Shown here piece after piece: positions 26,270 to 34,732 of a stretch of 34,732 bases of DNA. Source of the DNA: Sphingobacteriia bacterium (GTDB lineage Bacteria; Bacteroidota; Bacteroidia; UBA7662). Below the pieces are notes generated by a model, which was not told the DNA's origin, searched no databases, and saw only the letters and a list, made by a program, of their open reading frames with translations. Both the position numbers and the translations under genes were made by a program. The stretch spans positions 1 through 34,732 of the forward strand of contig RFMW01000104.1 in the NCBI GenBank assembly GCA_009927485.1, given 5' to 3'. The stretch's first letter is position 1. Each line of letters opens with the position of its first letter.

Positions 26270-26806
26270 ATGAAGGCCCATAGCCCTTTTGCTGCCTACG
26301 ATATCCCCCTGCAGGCCATGCCTAACGGGGAGCATCGCTATTCCTTTGCCTTGAAGGGGGATTTTTTTGGACTTTTTGAGGCCTCATTGATCACCGAGGC
26401 TCAAATCCAGGTCGACCTGCAAATTCACCGCATGGGATCTCGATTAGACTGTACTTTTCGTTCAGAAGGGAGTATGCAAGTCGGTTGCGCCCGCTGTTTG
26501 GAGCCTTTGGGATGGCCTATACAAGACGAGTCACACCTCGTGGTCCAGTGCAGCGACAGCGTTTCGGAGCTTGATTCAGACGAAATTCTCGTTTTGCCAA
26601 GCGGAGAAATCTCCTGGAATGTGGCTCAATTCATTTACGAGAGCATACACTTGCATTATCCCCTCCGAGCCGTATGCGATGAGGCCGCTCTGCCATGTCG
26701 ATCCCAGGAACCTTGGTCTGAACAAGGCCTGCTCACCTACCAAACATCCGATAATTCCCCCACCGATCCGCGTTGGGATCGCCTCAAACATGTTAATTTT
26801 CAATAG
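26270..26806 (+). CDS. yceD: DUF177/YceD family protein
   Basis: A 178-aa DUF177 protein. The family is found next to rpmF throughout bacteria and plastids; plant and cyanobacterial members affect 23S rRNA or large-subunit accumulation, so a ribosome role is likely but the mechanism is not settled. The conserved centre VGCARCLEPLGW has Cys73 and Cys76. An acidic segment follows and the family's final DPRWDRLKHV motif closes the protein. It is the first gene after the promoter at 26252-26259, and the rpmF start is 2 bp beyond its stop, so the two are certainly co-transcribed. Length is typical. Confidence 0.92.
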   Translation: MKAHSPFAAYDIPLQAMPNGEHRYSFALKGDFFGLFEASLITEAQIQVDLQIHRMGSRLDCTFRSEGSMQVGCARCLEPLGWPIQDESHLVVQCSDSVSELDSDEILVLPSGEISWNVAQFIYESIHLHYPLRAVCDEAALPCRSQEPWSEQGLLTYQTSDNSPTDPRWDRLKHVNFQ

Positions 26807-26808
26807 CC

Positions 26809-26994
26809 ATGCCAAATCCTAAACACCGCCATTCCAGAAGTCGCCGTGATAAGCGCCGTGCCAACGACCATGCAGCCTTGGCAACCCTGGCAACTTGCCC
26901 AACAACCGGCCAGCCTCATCTTTTTCACAGGGCCCATTGGTTCGAAGGCAAAATGTACTACAAGGGTAAGGTCGTTATCGATACCCAAGCGTAA
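26809..26994 (+). CDS. rpmF: 50S ribosomal protein L32
   Basis: A 61-aa ribosomal protein L32, highly basic at the N-terminus (MPNPKHRHSRSRRDKRRAND). It continues with TCPTTGQPHLFHRAHW, in which the usual Bacteroidota CPxTGxPHxxHRA pattern is clear. There is no second CxxC pair, so this is not the four-cysteine zinc-ribbon form. It has 2-bp spacing after yceD and lies 14 bp before fabH, the usual yceD-rpmF-fab arrangement, but with no plsX between rpmF and fabH. Confidence 0.97.
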   Translation: MPNPKHRHSRSRRDKRRANDHAALATLATCPTTGQPHLFHRAHWFEGKMYYKGKVVIDTQA

Positions 26995-27008
26995 TTGCTT
27001 CGGTCATA

Positions 27009-28022
27009 ATGACCCTCAATTCATCGTCTTCCGTTATTGCGGCCATTACAGGCGTCCATGCTTGGGTTCCACCTCATGTGGTCACCAACCAGGATTTAAC
27101 CCGGTATATCGATACAACGGACGAATGGATCTACACGCGTTCCGGGATACGTGAGCGCCGTTGGTTGCAAGATGACTCCTTGGCCTCCTCGGATATGGGG
27201 GTAGAAGCGGTCAAAGGCTTGCTCGCCAAAAAGGGCATGAGTCCCCTTGACATTGATTTGATTATTTGTTGCACGGCCACGCCCGATATGTTGTTCCCTG
27301 CTACGGCTAACATTATTTCAGATAAGATTGGTGCCCACAATGCAGTAGGTTACGATGTATCCGCTGCCTGCTCAGGGTTCCTTTATGGGCTGAGCACCGC
27401 CACGGCTTTTGTCGAATCCGGCAGGTTTCGCAAAGTGGTGGTGGTTGGAACTGACAAAATGACCTCTATTCTTAATATGGAGGATCGAGCTACCGCCTTT
27501 CTGTTTGGTGATGGAGCGGGTGCAGTTCTAGTGGAGCCCAGCGTAAACGAATTCGGGATCCGGGATATTCTCCTCAAAAGTGATGGTTCAGGTCGTCATT
27601 ACCTGTACCAGAAGGCCGGAGGATCGCAGAGACCGGCCTCTCATGAAACCGTGGATAATCGAGAACACTTTGTACATCAAGAAGGAAAAACGGTTTTCAA
27701 ATTTGCCGTAACCGGCATGGCCGATGTGGCTGCAGAAATTATGGAACGAAACCAATTAACATCGGATGACATCGCTTGGTTAGTTCCGCATCAAGCCAAC
27801 AAACGTATTATCGATGCCACCAGGGACAGAGCGGGTCTTCCGGAATCCAAGGTGATGGTCAACATTGATCGCTACGGCAATACCACCAACGGCACCATTC
27901 CAATTTGCCTGTGGGAATGGGAATCACAGCTTAAACCCGGAGATAATTTAATTCTTGCCGCTTTTGGTGGGGGATTTACCTGGGGATCCATTTGGCTTCA
28001 ATGGGCCTATTCAACTCCTTAA
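27009..28022 (+). CDS. fabH: Beta-ketoacyl-ACP synthase III (KAS III)
   Basis: A 337-aa condensing enzyme that joins acetyl-CoA (or branched acyl-CoA) to malonyl-ACP to start fatty-acid synthesis. The catalytic triad is visible: Cys121 in VSAACSGFLYG, His261 in WLVPHQANKRI, and Asn291 in RYGNTTNGTIPICLWE. The thiolase-fold N-terminus (TGVHAWVPPHVVTNQDL) and terminal GGGFTWGSIWLQW are typical. A Bacteroidota KAS III often uses branched primers, which fits iso/anteiso fatty acids, but primer choice cannot be read here. It sits between rpmF and efp, with accB and accC downstream, so acetyl-CoA carboxylation and chain initiation share one transcript. Confidence 0.97.
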   Translation: MTLNSSSSVIAAITGVHAWVPPHVVTNQDLTRYIDTTDEWIYTRSGIRERRWLQDDSLASSDMGVEAVKGLLAKKGMSPLDIDLIICCTATPDMLFPATANIISDKIGAHNAVGYDVSAACSGFLYGLSTATAFVESGRFRKVVVVGTDKMTSILNMEDRATAFLFGDGAGAVLVEPSVNEFGIRDILLKSDGSGRHYLYQKAGGSQRPASHETVDNREHFVHQEGKTVFKFAVTGMADVAAEIMERNQLTSDDIAWLVPHQANKRIIDATRDRAGLPESKVMVNIDRYGNTTNGTIPICLWEWESQLKPGDNLILAAFGGGFTWGSIWLQWAYSTP

Positions 28023-28039
28023 TTTAATTCAATATTCGT

Positions 28040-28606
28040 ATGGCATCCACATCAGAATTTCGCAACGGCCTATGCCTCAAATTCAACAACGACATTTATC
28101 AGGTGGTTGAATTTCTGCATGTCAAACCCGGCAAAGGTGCAGCCTTTGTGCGTTCCAAACTCAAAAGCTTGACCAACGGCAGAGTTCTGGAAAACACCTT
28201 TCCCGCAGGAGCCAAGATCGATCCTGTCCGCGTTGAAACACGTGAATATCAATTCATTTACAAAGACGACCTGGGTTACCATTTCATGGATTCCGAGTCC
28301 TTTGAACAAAATTCTTTGGAAGAATTCAAAATCAATTCCCCTCAATTTTTACAAGAAGGTGCTGTTTGCCTTGTCCTCGTGAATACCGAGGATGAATCGG
28401 TCCTAACCTGCGAATTGCCCCATCACATCGAAATGACCGTTACCTACACGGAGCCTGGTTTGCGTGGCGATACGGCTTCAGGAACAGCCTTGAAAGCAGC
28501 TGTTGTGGACGATGGTCCTACGGTTCAGGTGCCTTTGTTTGTGAATCAAGGCGATAAGATCAAAATCGACACCCGTACCGGCGATTATGTGGAGAGGGTG
28601 AAGTAG
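28040..28606 (+). CDS. efp: Translation elongation factor P
   Basis: A 188-aa elongation factor P, which binds ribosomes stalled at polyproline codons and promotes peptide bond formation. The modification loop reads HVKPGKGAAFVRSKLK, with Lys32 at the position lysylated in other bacteria. Domain II/III strings (YQFIYKDDLGYHFMDSESFEQ, GDTASGTALKAAVVDDGPTVQVPLF) and the end KIDTRTGDYVERVK are canonical. It starts 17 bp after fabH. No epmA/epmB-like gene is in the window, so the modification state is unknown. Confidence 0.97.
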   Translation: MASTSEFRNGLCLKFNNDIYQVVEFLHVKPGKGAAFVRSKLKSLTNGRVLENTFPAGAKIDPVRVETREYQFIYKDDLGYHFMDSESFEQNSLEEFKINSPQFLQEGAVCLVLVNTEDESVLTCELPHHIEMTVTYTEPGLRGDTASGTALKAAVVDDGPTVQVPLFVNQGDKIKIDTRTGDYVERVK

Positions 28607-28644
28607 CTTCGTGAAGCTTAACCGTTATCAAATCAAAAAAATCC

Positions 28645-29136
28645 ATGGAAATCAAAGAAATTCAAGAATTAATCCGTTTTGTCTCCAAATCAGGAGTTTC
28701 GGAAGTGGAAATCGAGAAAGAAGGTTTCAAAATTCATATCAAAACGGGGTCAACCATGCCTGGATCCCCGGTTTACGCCATTGCACCTGCACCTGCACCG
28801 GTTGCTCCCATGGCGCCAGCCTTGGCTCCAGCAACGACCACTGCTGCTGAACCGGCTTTGGCAAAATCGAATACCGCTGTATCACCCACTCCTTCAGGCA
28901 CCGTAGTCAAAGCCCCGATGGTGGGCACTTTTTACCGTTCCGCTGGACCTGACAAGGAAGCCTTTGTAAAGGTGGGTGATAAGGTCCAACAAGGGCAAAC
29001 ACTCTGCATCATAGAAGCCATGAAATTGTTTAACGAAATCGAAGCTGAATTTGGTGGAACCGTCATGGAAATTCTTGCAGAGAATGCAGCTCCGGTGGAA
29101 TTCGATCAACCCTTGTTTGTGATTGCGCAATCCTAA
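28645..29136 (+). CDS. accB: Biotin carboxyl carrier protein of acetyl-CoA carboxylase
   Basis: A 163-aa carrier (BCCP) that holds biotin for the acetyl-CoA carboxylase complex. The N-terminal region ([20 protein letters not shown]) is followed by an alanine/proline-rich flexible linker ([17 protein letters not shown]), then the biotinyl domain with [12 protein letters not shown], in which Lys127 is biotinylated, and the closing [24 protein letters not shown]. Linker DNA is internally repetitive (CACCTGCACCTGCACC). It lies 38 bp after efp and 9 bp before accC. accA and accD are not here, which is usual. Confidence 0.97.
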   Translation: MEIKEIQELIRFVSKSGVSEVEIEKEGFKIHIKTGSTMPGSPVYAIAPAPAPVAPMAPALAPATTTAAEPALAKSNTAVSPTPSGTVVKAPMVGTFYRSAGPDKEAFVKVGDKVQQGQTLCIIEAMKLFNEIEAEFGGTVMEILAENAAPVEFDQPLFVIAQS

Positions 29137-29145
29137 ATTCCTGTT

Positions 29146-30483
29146 GTGTTCAAGAAAATTCTCATCGCCAACCGTGGTGAAATTGCATTGCGAATTATTC
29201 GCACCTGCAAAGAGATGGGCATTCAAACCGTAGCGGTTTACTCCACAGCGGACAGGGACAGCCTTCATGTTCGCTTTGCGGACGAGGCCGTGTGCATAGG
29301 CCCTCCTAAATCCGCCGATTCCTACCTCAATATTCAACAGATCCTTGCAGCTGCAGAGATTACTAATGCAGACGCAGTTCATCCTGGGTATGGATTTCTC
29401 TCCGAAAATGCCCGTTTCGCGGAGGTCTGTCGGGATTATAACATTAAGTTTATCGGGCCTACCCCTGAATCCATTCGGAGCATGGGTGACAAAATCACCG
29501 CCAAGGAAACCATGAAAAAGGCGGGTGTTCCGACGGTCCCAGGATCCGATGGATTGTTAGGATCGGACGCTGAGGCCAAAGCCCTCGCCAAGGATATTGG
29601 ATACCCGGTGATTGTAAAGGCCACTGCTGGCGGTGGGGGCAGGGGAATGAGGGTGATTTGGAAGGAAGAAGAGCTCGTTCCTGCCATGGAATCGGCGCGC
29701 ATGGAAGCAGCCGCGGCCTTTGGAAACGATGGATTGTACATGGAGAAATACATCGAGGAGCCAAGGCATATTGAAATCCAAGTCGTTGGTGACCAATTCG
29801 GTAAGGCATGCCATCTCAGCGAACGCGATTGTTCTATTCAACGCAGGCACCAGAAGTTGATCGAAGAATCTCCTTCGCCGTTCATGACCGATGAGCTCCG
29901 AACGCGAATGGGAGAGGCTGCTGTTCGAGGAGCCATGGCTGTTCAATACGAAGGCGCTGGCACCATCGAGTTTTTGGTGGATAAGTACCGCAACTTTTAT
30001 TTCATGGAGATGAACACCCGAATCCAGGTGGAGCATCCGGTGACCGAGGAGGTGATCGATTACGATCTTATCAAAGAACAAATCAAAGTAGCCGCAGGCA
30101 TACCGATCTCTGGCAAAAGTTATATCCCCAACATGCACGCCATTGAGTGCCGAATTAATGCGGAAGATCCTTACAATGATTTTAGGCCATCGCCGGGTAA
30201 AATCACCACCTTGCATGTCCCTGGGGGTCATGGAGTTCGCGTGGATACCCATATTTATTCAGGGTATGTTATACCGCCTTATTATGACTCTATGATTGCC
30301 AAGTTAATTACCGTGGCTCAGACCAGGGAAGAGGCCATCGCGACCATGGAAAGAGCACTCTCTGAATTTGTCGTGGAAGGTGTGAAAACGACCATCCCCT
30401 TTCATCAAAAAATGCTTAAAGACCCTAACTTTCTTTCCGGAAATTTCAATACCCAGTATTTGAATCATTGGAAAATGTCATGA
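29146..30483 (+). CDS. accC: Biotin carboxylase subunit of acetyl-CoA carboxylase
   Basis: A 445-aa ATP-grasp enzyme that carboxylates biotin on AccB. It begins [20 protein letters not shown], has the glycine-rich ATP loop [34 protein letters not shown], the metal-binding [19 protein letters not shown], and ends with the family's last helix ([20 protein letters not shown]). The start is GTG at 29146, 9 bp after accB. The stop overlaps the nfu start by ATGA. Very similar to propionyl-CoA carboxylase alpha, but the short length with no biotin domain and adjacency to accB point to AccC. Confidence 0.96.
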   Translation: MFKKILIANRGEIALRIIRTCKEMGIQTVAVYSTADRDSLHVRFADEAVCIGPPKSADSYLNIQQILAAAEITNADAVHPGYGFLSENARFAEVCRDYNIKFIGPTPESIRSMGDKITAKETMKKAGVPTVPGSDGLLGSDAEAKALAKDIGYPVIVKATAGGGGRGMRVIWKEEELVPAMESARMEAAAAFGNDGLYMEKYIEEPRHIEIQVVGDQFGKACHLSERDCSIQRRHQKLIEESPSPFMTDELRTRMGEAAVRGAMAVQYEGAGTIEFLVDKYRNFYFMEMNTRIQVEHPVTEEVIDYDLIKEQIKVAAGIPISGKSYIPNMHAIECRINAEDPYNDFRPSPGKITTLHVPGGHGVRVDTHIYSGYVIPPYYDSMIAKLITVAQTREEAIATMERALSEFVVEGVKTTIPFHQKMLKDPNFLSGNFNTQYLNHWKMS

Positions 30484-31142
30484 GTCCGGTTGAACCCGTC
30501 CAGGTTTTCGCAGAATCTACGCCGAATCCTACCGTGATCAAATTGATCACCAACAGGGCTTTATTGCCCGGGCATTTGTTGGAGATTAACCGTGCCAACA
30601 ATTTTGGTTTGAGTCCATTAGGATCCAGATTGTTGGAGTTTGAAGAAATTATTTCGGTGATGATTTCCAATTCGTTCGTTTCTTTGACACGACAGCCTCA
30701 TGCTGAATGGTCTGATCTCACTGCGGTGTTGCGTGATTTCATGAGCCATTACTTGCAATCGGATTTGCCTATCGTGGACAAGGCCCTTTGGGAAATTCAT
30801 GGGTCTTCCTTGGCCATTGATGCTAGCAGTACCGTGGTGACCCGACTTGAAAATGATGGGAATGAATCTTTGGGCAACCACCCTGTAGCGGGTGGTTTCC
30901 AGCGAAACCCTCAAATTGAATCCAAAATCGAAGAAATCCTTAAGGATTATATACAACCAGCGGTAGAACAGGACGGGGGTGCGATTCAGTTTAAATCGTT
31001 CAACCCTGAGTCTGGACTTGTCAAGGTTGTGTTGCGCGGAGCATGCAACGGTTGTCCCTCCGCGTCGCTAACCCTCAAGGCCGGAATTGAAAACCTTCTG
31101 AGACGTATGGTTCCTGAGGTGAAAGAAGTCGTTGCGGATTAA
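30480..31142 (+). CDS. NifU/Nfu-type Fe-S cluster scaffold protein
   Basis: A 220-aa Fe-S scaffold or carrier. The N-terminal Nfu domain ([22 protein letters not shown]) is followed by a linker and the C-terminal NifU-like domain with [20 protein letters not shown] and [21 protein letters not shown], whose Cys189-x-x-Cys192 pair binds a cluster at a dimer interface. The ATG at 30480 overlaps the accC stop, so it is translationally coupled; the track start at 30468 is TTG. It likely delivers clusters to Fe-S enzymes. Its link to fatty-acid genes looks organisational rather than pathway-based. Confidence 0.95.
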   Translation: MSPVEPVQVFAESTPNPTVIKLITNRALLPGHLLEINRANNFGLSPLGSRLLEFEEIISVMISNSFVSLTRQPHAEWSDLTAVLRDFMSHYLQSDLPIVDKALWEIHGSSLAIDASSTVVTRLENDGNESLGNHPVAGGFQRNPQIESKIEEILKDYIQPAVEQDGGAIQFKSFNPESGLVKVVLRGACNGCPSASLTLKAGIENLLRRMVPEVKEVVAD

Positions 31143-31182
31143 CCTACGTTAAATAAAGCGATTACGGCTTATCCTCCTAAGG

Positions 31183-31239
31183 GATGAATCCAAAACTTAG
31201 CGATGAATCCAAAACTTAGTGATGAATCCACAGCTTAGT
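31183..31239 (+). repeat. Three tandem 19-bp repeats carrying ATG codons, overlapping the mutase start
   Basis: The unit GATGAATCCAAAACTTAGY occurs at 31183-31201 and 31202-31220, and with two changes (CAGC for AAAC) at 31221-31239. Because 19 is not a multiple of three, the ATG in each copy is in a different frame. The first (31184) and second (31203) open 11-codon ORFs encoding [11 protein letters not shown] and [11 protein letters not shown], ending in TAG. The third ATG (31222) begins the mutase. The first mini-ORF stops at 31217-31219, 2 nt before that ATG. Confidence 0.9.
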
Positions 31240-34200
31240 GAAGATTTTTATCATCGTCTCCTCCATTCATGGGAAGCTGATGATTTTGAGGTAAATGCTG
31301 CACAAGCTTGGGGCATTTTGTGGGATAAGGAGTGCAAGGATCAGCAATTCAAATTCAATCGATGTTACCAAAATCGATTGGTATCTGCCTACGCAAGCAC
31401 TATGGAGTCTGCAGCGAAAGCGACTGTCTTGGGGTCTGATGCTGTGGAAGTTCCTGAGGCTTTGACAACCCATCGTCCCAAGGAAGGTTGGCGAATTGGG
31501 TCGTTAATTCCATGCAGCCAAGGCACATTGGCTTCCTTGATTCAGGAGGCTTTGGAGGGAGGGGCGGATGCTTTGGCCTTGGTGGGTGAACAGCCAACGA
31601 TTGCTGAATTTATGACTGCCTCTGTGGGAGTAGGTTGGAATTATTTATTGGCCGATTTTCGGGAATGGGACTACGATACTTCCCTGAATTTGTGGGAGCA
31701 TTGGTGCGTAAAAAGCGGTGTGGATCCATCGGAATTGGAATTGCAGGGTGAATTGTGGGGCTGCATTTCCTTATTAAATGCCCCAAGTGCTTCAGAATAC
31801 CAAGCTGCCTTGCGTGAATCCGTGTACAAAGCCGTTCGATTCGCCAAGAAATTTCCAAAGGCATCTCCTGTTTTGTTCAGGGAAGAAGCTTTGTTAAAGG
31901 TTGGATTGCATTCATGGGAAGCCATTGCGGTGATTTTAACCATGACGATGGACTGGTTAGAGGCGTGGGGTAAGGATGTACCCTTTCCGCCCCTGGCAGT
32001 CGAACGTTGTCCAGGGGTTCAGTTGATAGAAGAGCTTGCTTTGCAATCCGTTGTTAGCATGGCTTTTCAAGAGCTGTGTCCTACCTCCCTATCCGTTCGG
32101 CATATGGCCAGACCAAGATCCGCGGATACAGAAGGGTCAGAAGGTTCCCGTGAGCTGTTAGGCATGTCCATGGCTGTCCTGGCTTCTGCCTTGGGCGGTG
32201 CAAACACTATTTTTCTTCAGGACCTGCAGGGCACCTTGAAAGGGATTTCCAACAACGATCAACGTCGATTACCTCGGAATTTGCAACTTTTGTTAAGGGA
32301 TGAAGCCATGTTGGCCAAGTCTACGGGGTTGGTCCGCGGTGCGGCAACGGTGGTTGCCTTGGAGAAAGCCGCATGGGAGTCCGTTGCAGAGGTTTTGTCC
32401 CAAATTCAAAACCAAGGTGGCGCTTTTGCTTGGTTGAAGCAGCGCCTTGCTCCTACGGAATCCACGATCCTGCGCGATGAGGCATCCTTCTCCACGTATT
32501 CTTGGGTCAAGCAAGTTGCCGTCAAAATCCAATCGACTCCCAACGCCCTCGTTCCCCACTGGGAATCCGGTACAGCCCCCTATCTGCGAGGACCCTATGC
32601 GAGCATGTACACCCAAAGGCCATGGACCGTACGGCAATACGCCGGCTTCAGTACCGCAGCCGATTCCAATGCTTTTTACAAACGCAATCTGGCAGCGGGC
32701 CAAAAGGGTCTCTCGGTTGCCTTCGATTTACCGACCCATCGAGGGTACGATTCGGATCACCCACGAGCCGTAGCGGACGTAGGGAAGGCGGGCGTTGCCA
32801 TAGACTCGATTGAGGACATGAAATGTTTGTTCAAGGATTTGCCTTTGGACCAATTGTCGGTAAGCATGACCATGAACGGGGCCGTTGTCCCGGTATTGGC
32901 CTTCTTTGTTGCTGCGGCCCAAGAAAGTGGCGTAACCCCGGATAAGCTCACGGGAACGATACAGAACGATATCCTCAAGGAGTTCATGGTTCGCAACACT
33001 TACATCTATCCTCCTGCATACTCTATGCAAATTATTGCAGAGATTTTTCGGTATTGTTCCAAGAAAATGCCGAAGTTTAATTCCATCAGCATTTCCGGCT
33101 ACCATATGCACGAGGCGGGGGCTCCTGCCGAATTGGAATTGGCCTATACCCTTGCCGATGGCATGGAATATCTTCGATACGGAATGCAGGCGGGTTGGAC
33201 ATCGATGATTTTGCCCCAAGGTTATCCTTCTTTTGGGCAACAGGAATGGATTTTGTGAGCGAAATCGCCAAGCTTCGCGCGGGCAGGTTGTTGTGGTCCA
33301 GAATTACCAGGGAATTTGGGGCCAAGGATCCCAAATCCATGGCCTTGCGTACCCATTGCCAGACCTCAGGATGGAGCTTGACACGGCAGGATCCGTACAA
33401 CAACATCACCAGAACCTGTGTCGAAGCCTTGTCCGCGATCCTGGGGGGAACCCAAAGCCTGCACACCAATGCCCTTGACGAAGCTATTGCGCTCCCCACC
33501 GATTATTCCGCCAAAATCGCTAGAGATACCCAATTGTTCTTGCAACGGGATTCCGGTTTATGCCAATGGGTGGATCCTTTAGGTGGATCTTTGTTGTTGG
33601 AACAACGAACACAAGAATTGGTCCGCGGAGCCTTGATTCGAATCCAAGAAATTGAAGAATCAGGGGGAATGACTCGAGCCATGGAAAGTTCATTACCCAA
33701 ACGTCGAATTGAGGAAGCCGCTGCCATCAAACAGGCCCGTATCGATACGGCTGCGGAAATTATCGTGGGCGTGAATGCTTACCGCATGCCGGAATCGGCT
33801 ACATCCTTGGAGATTCCCTTGCTCAAGGTGGATCACCAAGCGGTCTTTGCCAACCAAAAGACCTCGTTGGAACATCTCCGTGCAACCCGCGATTCCAAGC
33901 GAGTGCAACAATGTCTGGAGGCTTTGACCGAATGTGCCCTTCGAATGAAAAAGGCTAGCGAATTGCAGGCCCAAGGACAGGCGGTACCCAACGAAGGCTA
34001 TGGTCTTATGGAATTGGCCGTTGAAGCGGCTTTGCAAAGAGCTTCCTTGGGTGAAATTTCCTCGGCTCTCGAGTTGGCGTTTGGCAGATATACCGCCAAG
34101 CCTTTTACTTTGCAAGGGGTTTATGCCCGTCAAATCATGAACGATCCTTCGTTTGAATCGGCGCGTATGGCGGTCGAGGCCTTTGAAAGCCAACAAGGTC

Positions 34201-34604
34201 GGAGGCCTCGAATCCTTGTGGCCAAACTGGGCCAAGATGGTCACGATCGTGGGGCCAAAATTATTGCCACAGGATTTGCGGATTTGGGTTTTGATGTGGA
34301 CTTGGGGCCATTGTTCCAAACCCCTGAAGAATGCGCCAAGCAAGCCGTCGAGAATGATGTCCATTGGGTGGGTGTTTCCTCCTTGGCCGCAGGACATTTG
34401 ACCTTGATTCCGGCCCTTATGCAAGCTTTGCGCCATCTTCATGCCGACCATATACGCGTGGTTGTGGGTGGTGTTGTTCCACCGGAAGATTATGATCCCC
34501 TCAAGCAGGCTGGAGTCCAATCGGTGTTCGGTCCCGGGACACGCTTATCTGAGGCGGCTATCGAAATTCTGCAAGGATGGATGAACAGGTCCGATTCTCG
34601 TTAG
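31222..34604 (+). CDS. Methylmalonyl-CoA mutase, predicted MutA-MutB fusion (frameshifted in this sequence)
   Basis: A B12-dependent mutase interconverting succinyl-CoA and methylmalonyl-CoA. Two ORFs (31219-33258 and 33195-34604) become one of about 1127 aa when a single T is restored at 33195-33196, giving [16 protein letters not shown]. Residues 1 to about 412 resemble the non-catalytic small-subunit (MutA) barrel. A linker (about 413-450) leads without stop into MutB at [13 protein letters not shown]. MutB features: RQYAGFSTA (Tyr473), [20 protein letters not shown] (His628), [20 protein letters not shown], and the cobalamin domain with [11 protein letters not shown] (His1008), [10 protein letters not shown] and [13 protein letters not shown]. 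Usually mutA and mutB are separate genes and MutA keeps a degenerate B12 domain; here that domain is absent. meaB follows. Confidence 0.85.
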
Positions 34605-34635
34605 GGACAGGAATTCGATGAAAGCGATTTAGGGC

Positions 34636-34732
34636 ATGGATACGCAACAACGGTTGGAGGCTTTGATTCGCGGTGAGCGTTTGGCCCTTGCCAGAGCCAT
34701 AACCTTGGTCGAAAGTCGCAAGGCAGAAGATC
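34636..34732 (+). CDS. meaB: Methylmalonyl-CoA mutase-associated GTPase MeaB (ArgK family), 5' part
   Basis: The window ends 32 codons into a gene starting MDTQQRLEALIRGERLALARAITLVESRK. The string GERLALARAITLVES is the N-terminal helix signature of MeaB/ArgK GTPases, which gate cofactor loading and protect methylmalonyl-CoA mutase. It follows the mutase by 31 bp on the same strand, the usual order. The G domain lies beyond the window, so the identification rests on this N-terminus and context. Too short for the ORF track. Confidence 0.8.
   Translation, partial: MDTQQRLEALIRGERLALARAITLVESRKAED

Noticed and set aside
28605-28618. Small inverted repeat AGCTTC-GT-GAAGCT after efp
   Set aside because: A usable stem is only 5 bp, no T-tract follows, and accB lies directly downstream on the same strand; likely chance.
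31141-31221. Cobalamin riboswitch before the B12-dependent mutase
   Set aside because: The gap after nfu is about 80 bp, far too short for a cobalamin riboswitch, and is largely the 19-bp repeats.
29146-34604. accBC plus mutase read as a propionyl-CoA carboxylase/methylmalonyl pathway cluster
   Set aside because: AccC is the short biotin carboxylase with a separate BCCP, no carboxyltransferase beta subunit or epimerase gene is present, and nfu intervenes; adjacency alone is weak.
1-34732. tRNA, rRNA, CRISPR, insertion sequence, attachment site or replication origin
   Set aside because: Gaps between genes are short. I saw no cloverleaf-like arms with CCA ends, no spaced direct repeats, no transposase motifs and no DnaA-box cluster; only hand reading was possible.

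Overview
The window looks like a chromosomal segment from a member of the Bacteroidota. The evidence is: type IX secretion (T9SS)-style C-terminal domains on secreted proteins, a fused SecDF, a TonB-dependent receptor with a carboxypeptidase-like N-terminal domain, DUF6268 and DUF2147 envelope proteins, few purine-rich ribosome binding sites, and close matches to the Bacteroidota -7 promoter element (TAnnTTTG). I cannot place it below phylum level. Coding density is very high: neighbouring genes often overlap by 4 bp (ATGA) and two convergent gene pairs overlap. I see no rRNA, tRNA, CRISPR array, insertion sequence or phage gene.

Layout. 42-4903 (minus strand) is an envelope block: a LamG/T9SS secreted protein, DUF1003, a LPS-core-type glycosyltransferase, a small lipoprotein, DUF2147 and DUF6268. 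5109-11053 (plus) holds a secreted esterase, a GH13 alpha-glucanase lipoprotein, cytidine deaminase and a large repeat protein ending in a T9SS sorting domain. 11098-15557 (plus) holds an orphan membrane-anchored protein, SecDF and a DUF58 protein. 15503-18302 (minus) is mtgA-lptG/F-eamA, for peptidoglycan and LPS assembly plus an exporter. 18442-22285 (plus) is a tightly overlapped glutathione peroxidase - carotenoid ketolase - TonB receptor operon. A HAD-like gene (minus) and a VIT1/CCC1 metal transporter (plus) then diverge from each other. 23592-26221 is leucyl aminopeptidase and pdxA. 26270-31142 is a housekeeping operon yceD-rpmF-fabH-efp-accB-accC-nfu, which has its own -7 element and combines fatty-acid initiation, translation and Fe-S functions. 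31222-34604 is a methylmalonyl-CoA mutase locus, followed by the start of its GTPase chaperone gene meaB at the window edge.

Main points of interest. (1) The mutase small (MutA-like) and large (MutB) subunits lie in one continuous reading frame, a predicted fusion of about 1127 aa with two TIM-barrel regions and one B12 domain. (2) The start codon of that gene sits in a 19-bp sequence repeated three times in tandem. This creates two 11-codon decoy ORFs, and the first stops 2 nt before the real ATG. (3) Three otherwise intact genes (repeat adhesin, DUF58, mutAB) are each broken by one missing base, and adding one base restores each frame exactly. Sequencing or assembly error is the simplest explanation, but real mutation cannot be excluded. 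(4) The gpx-crtW-TonB receptor operon suggests a combined membrane-antioxidant and ketocarotenoid unit. (5) The repeat adhesin has a regular pair of cysteines in each of at least four repeats.

No clearly new defence or mobile system is visible. The mutase fusion with its triplicated start is the best candidate for something undescribed.
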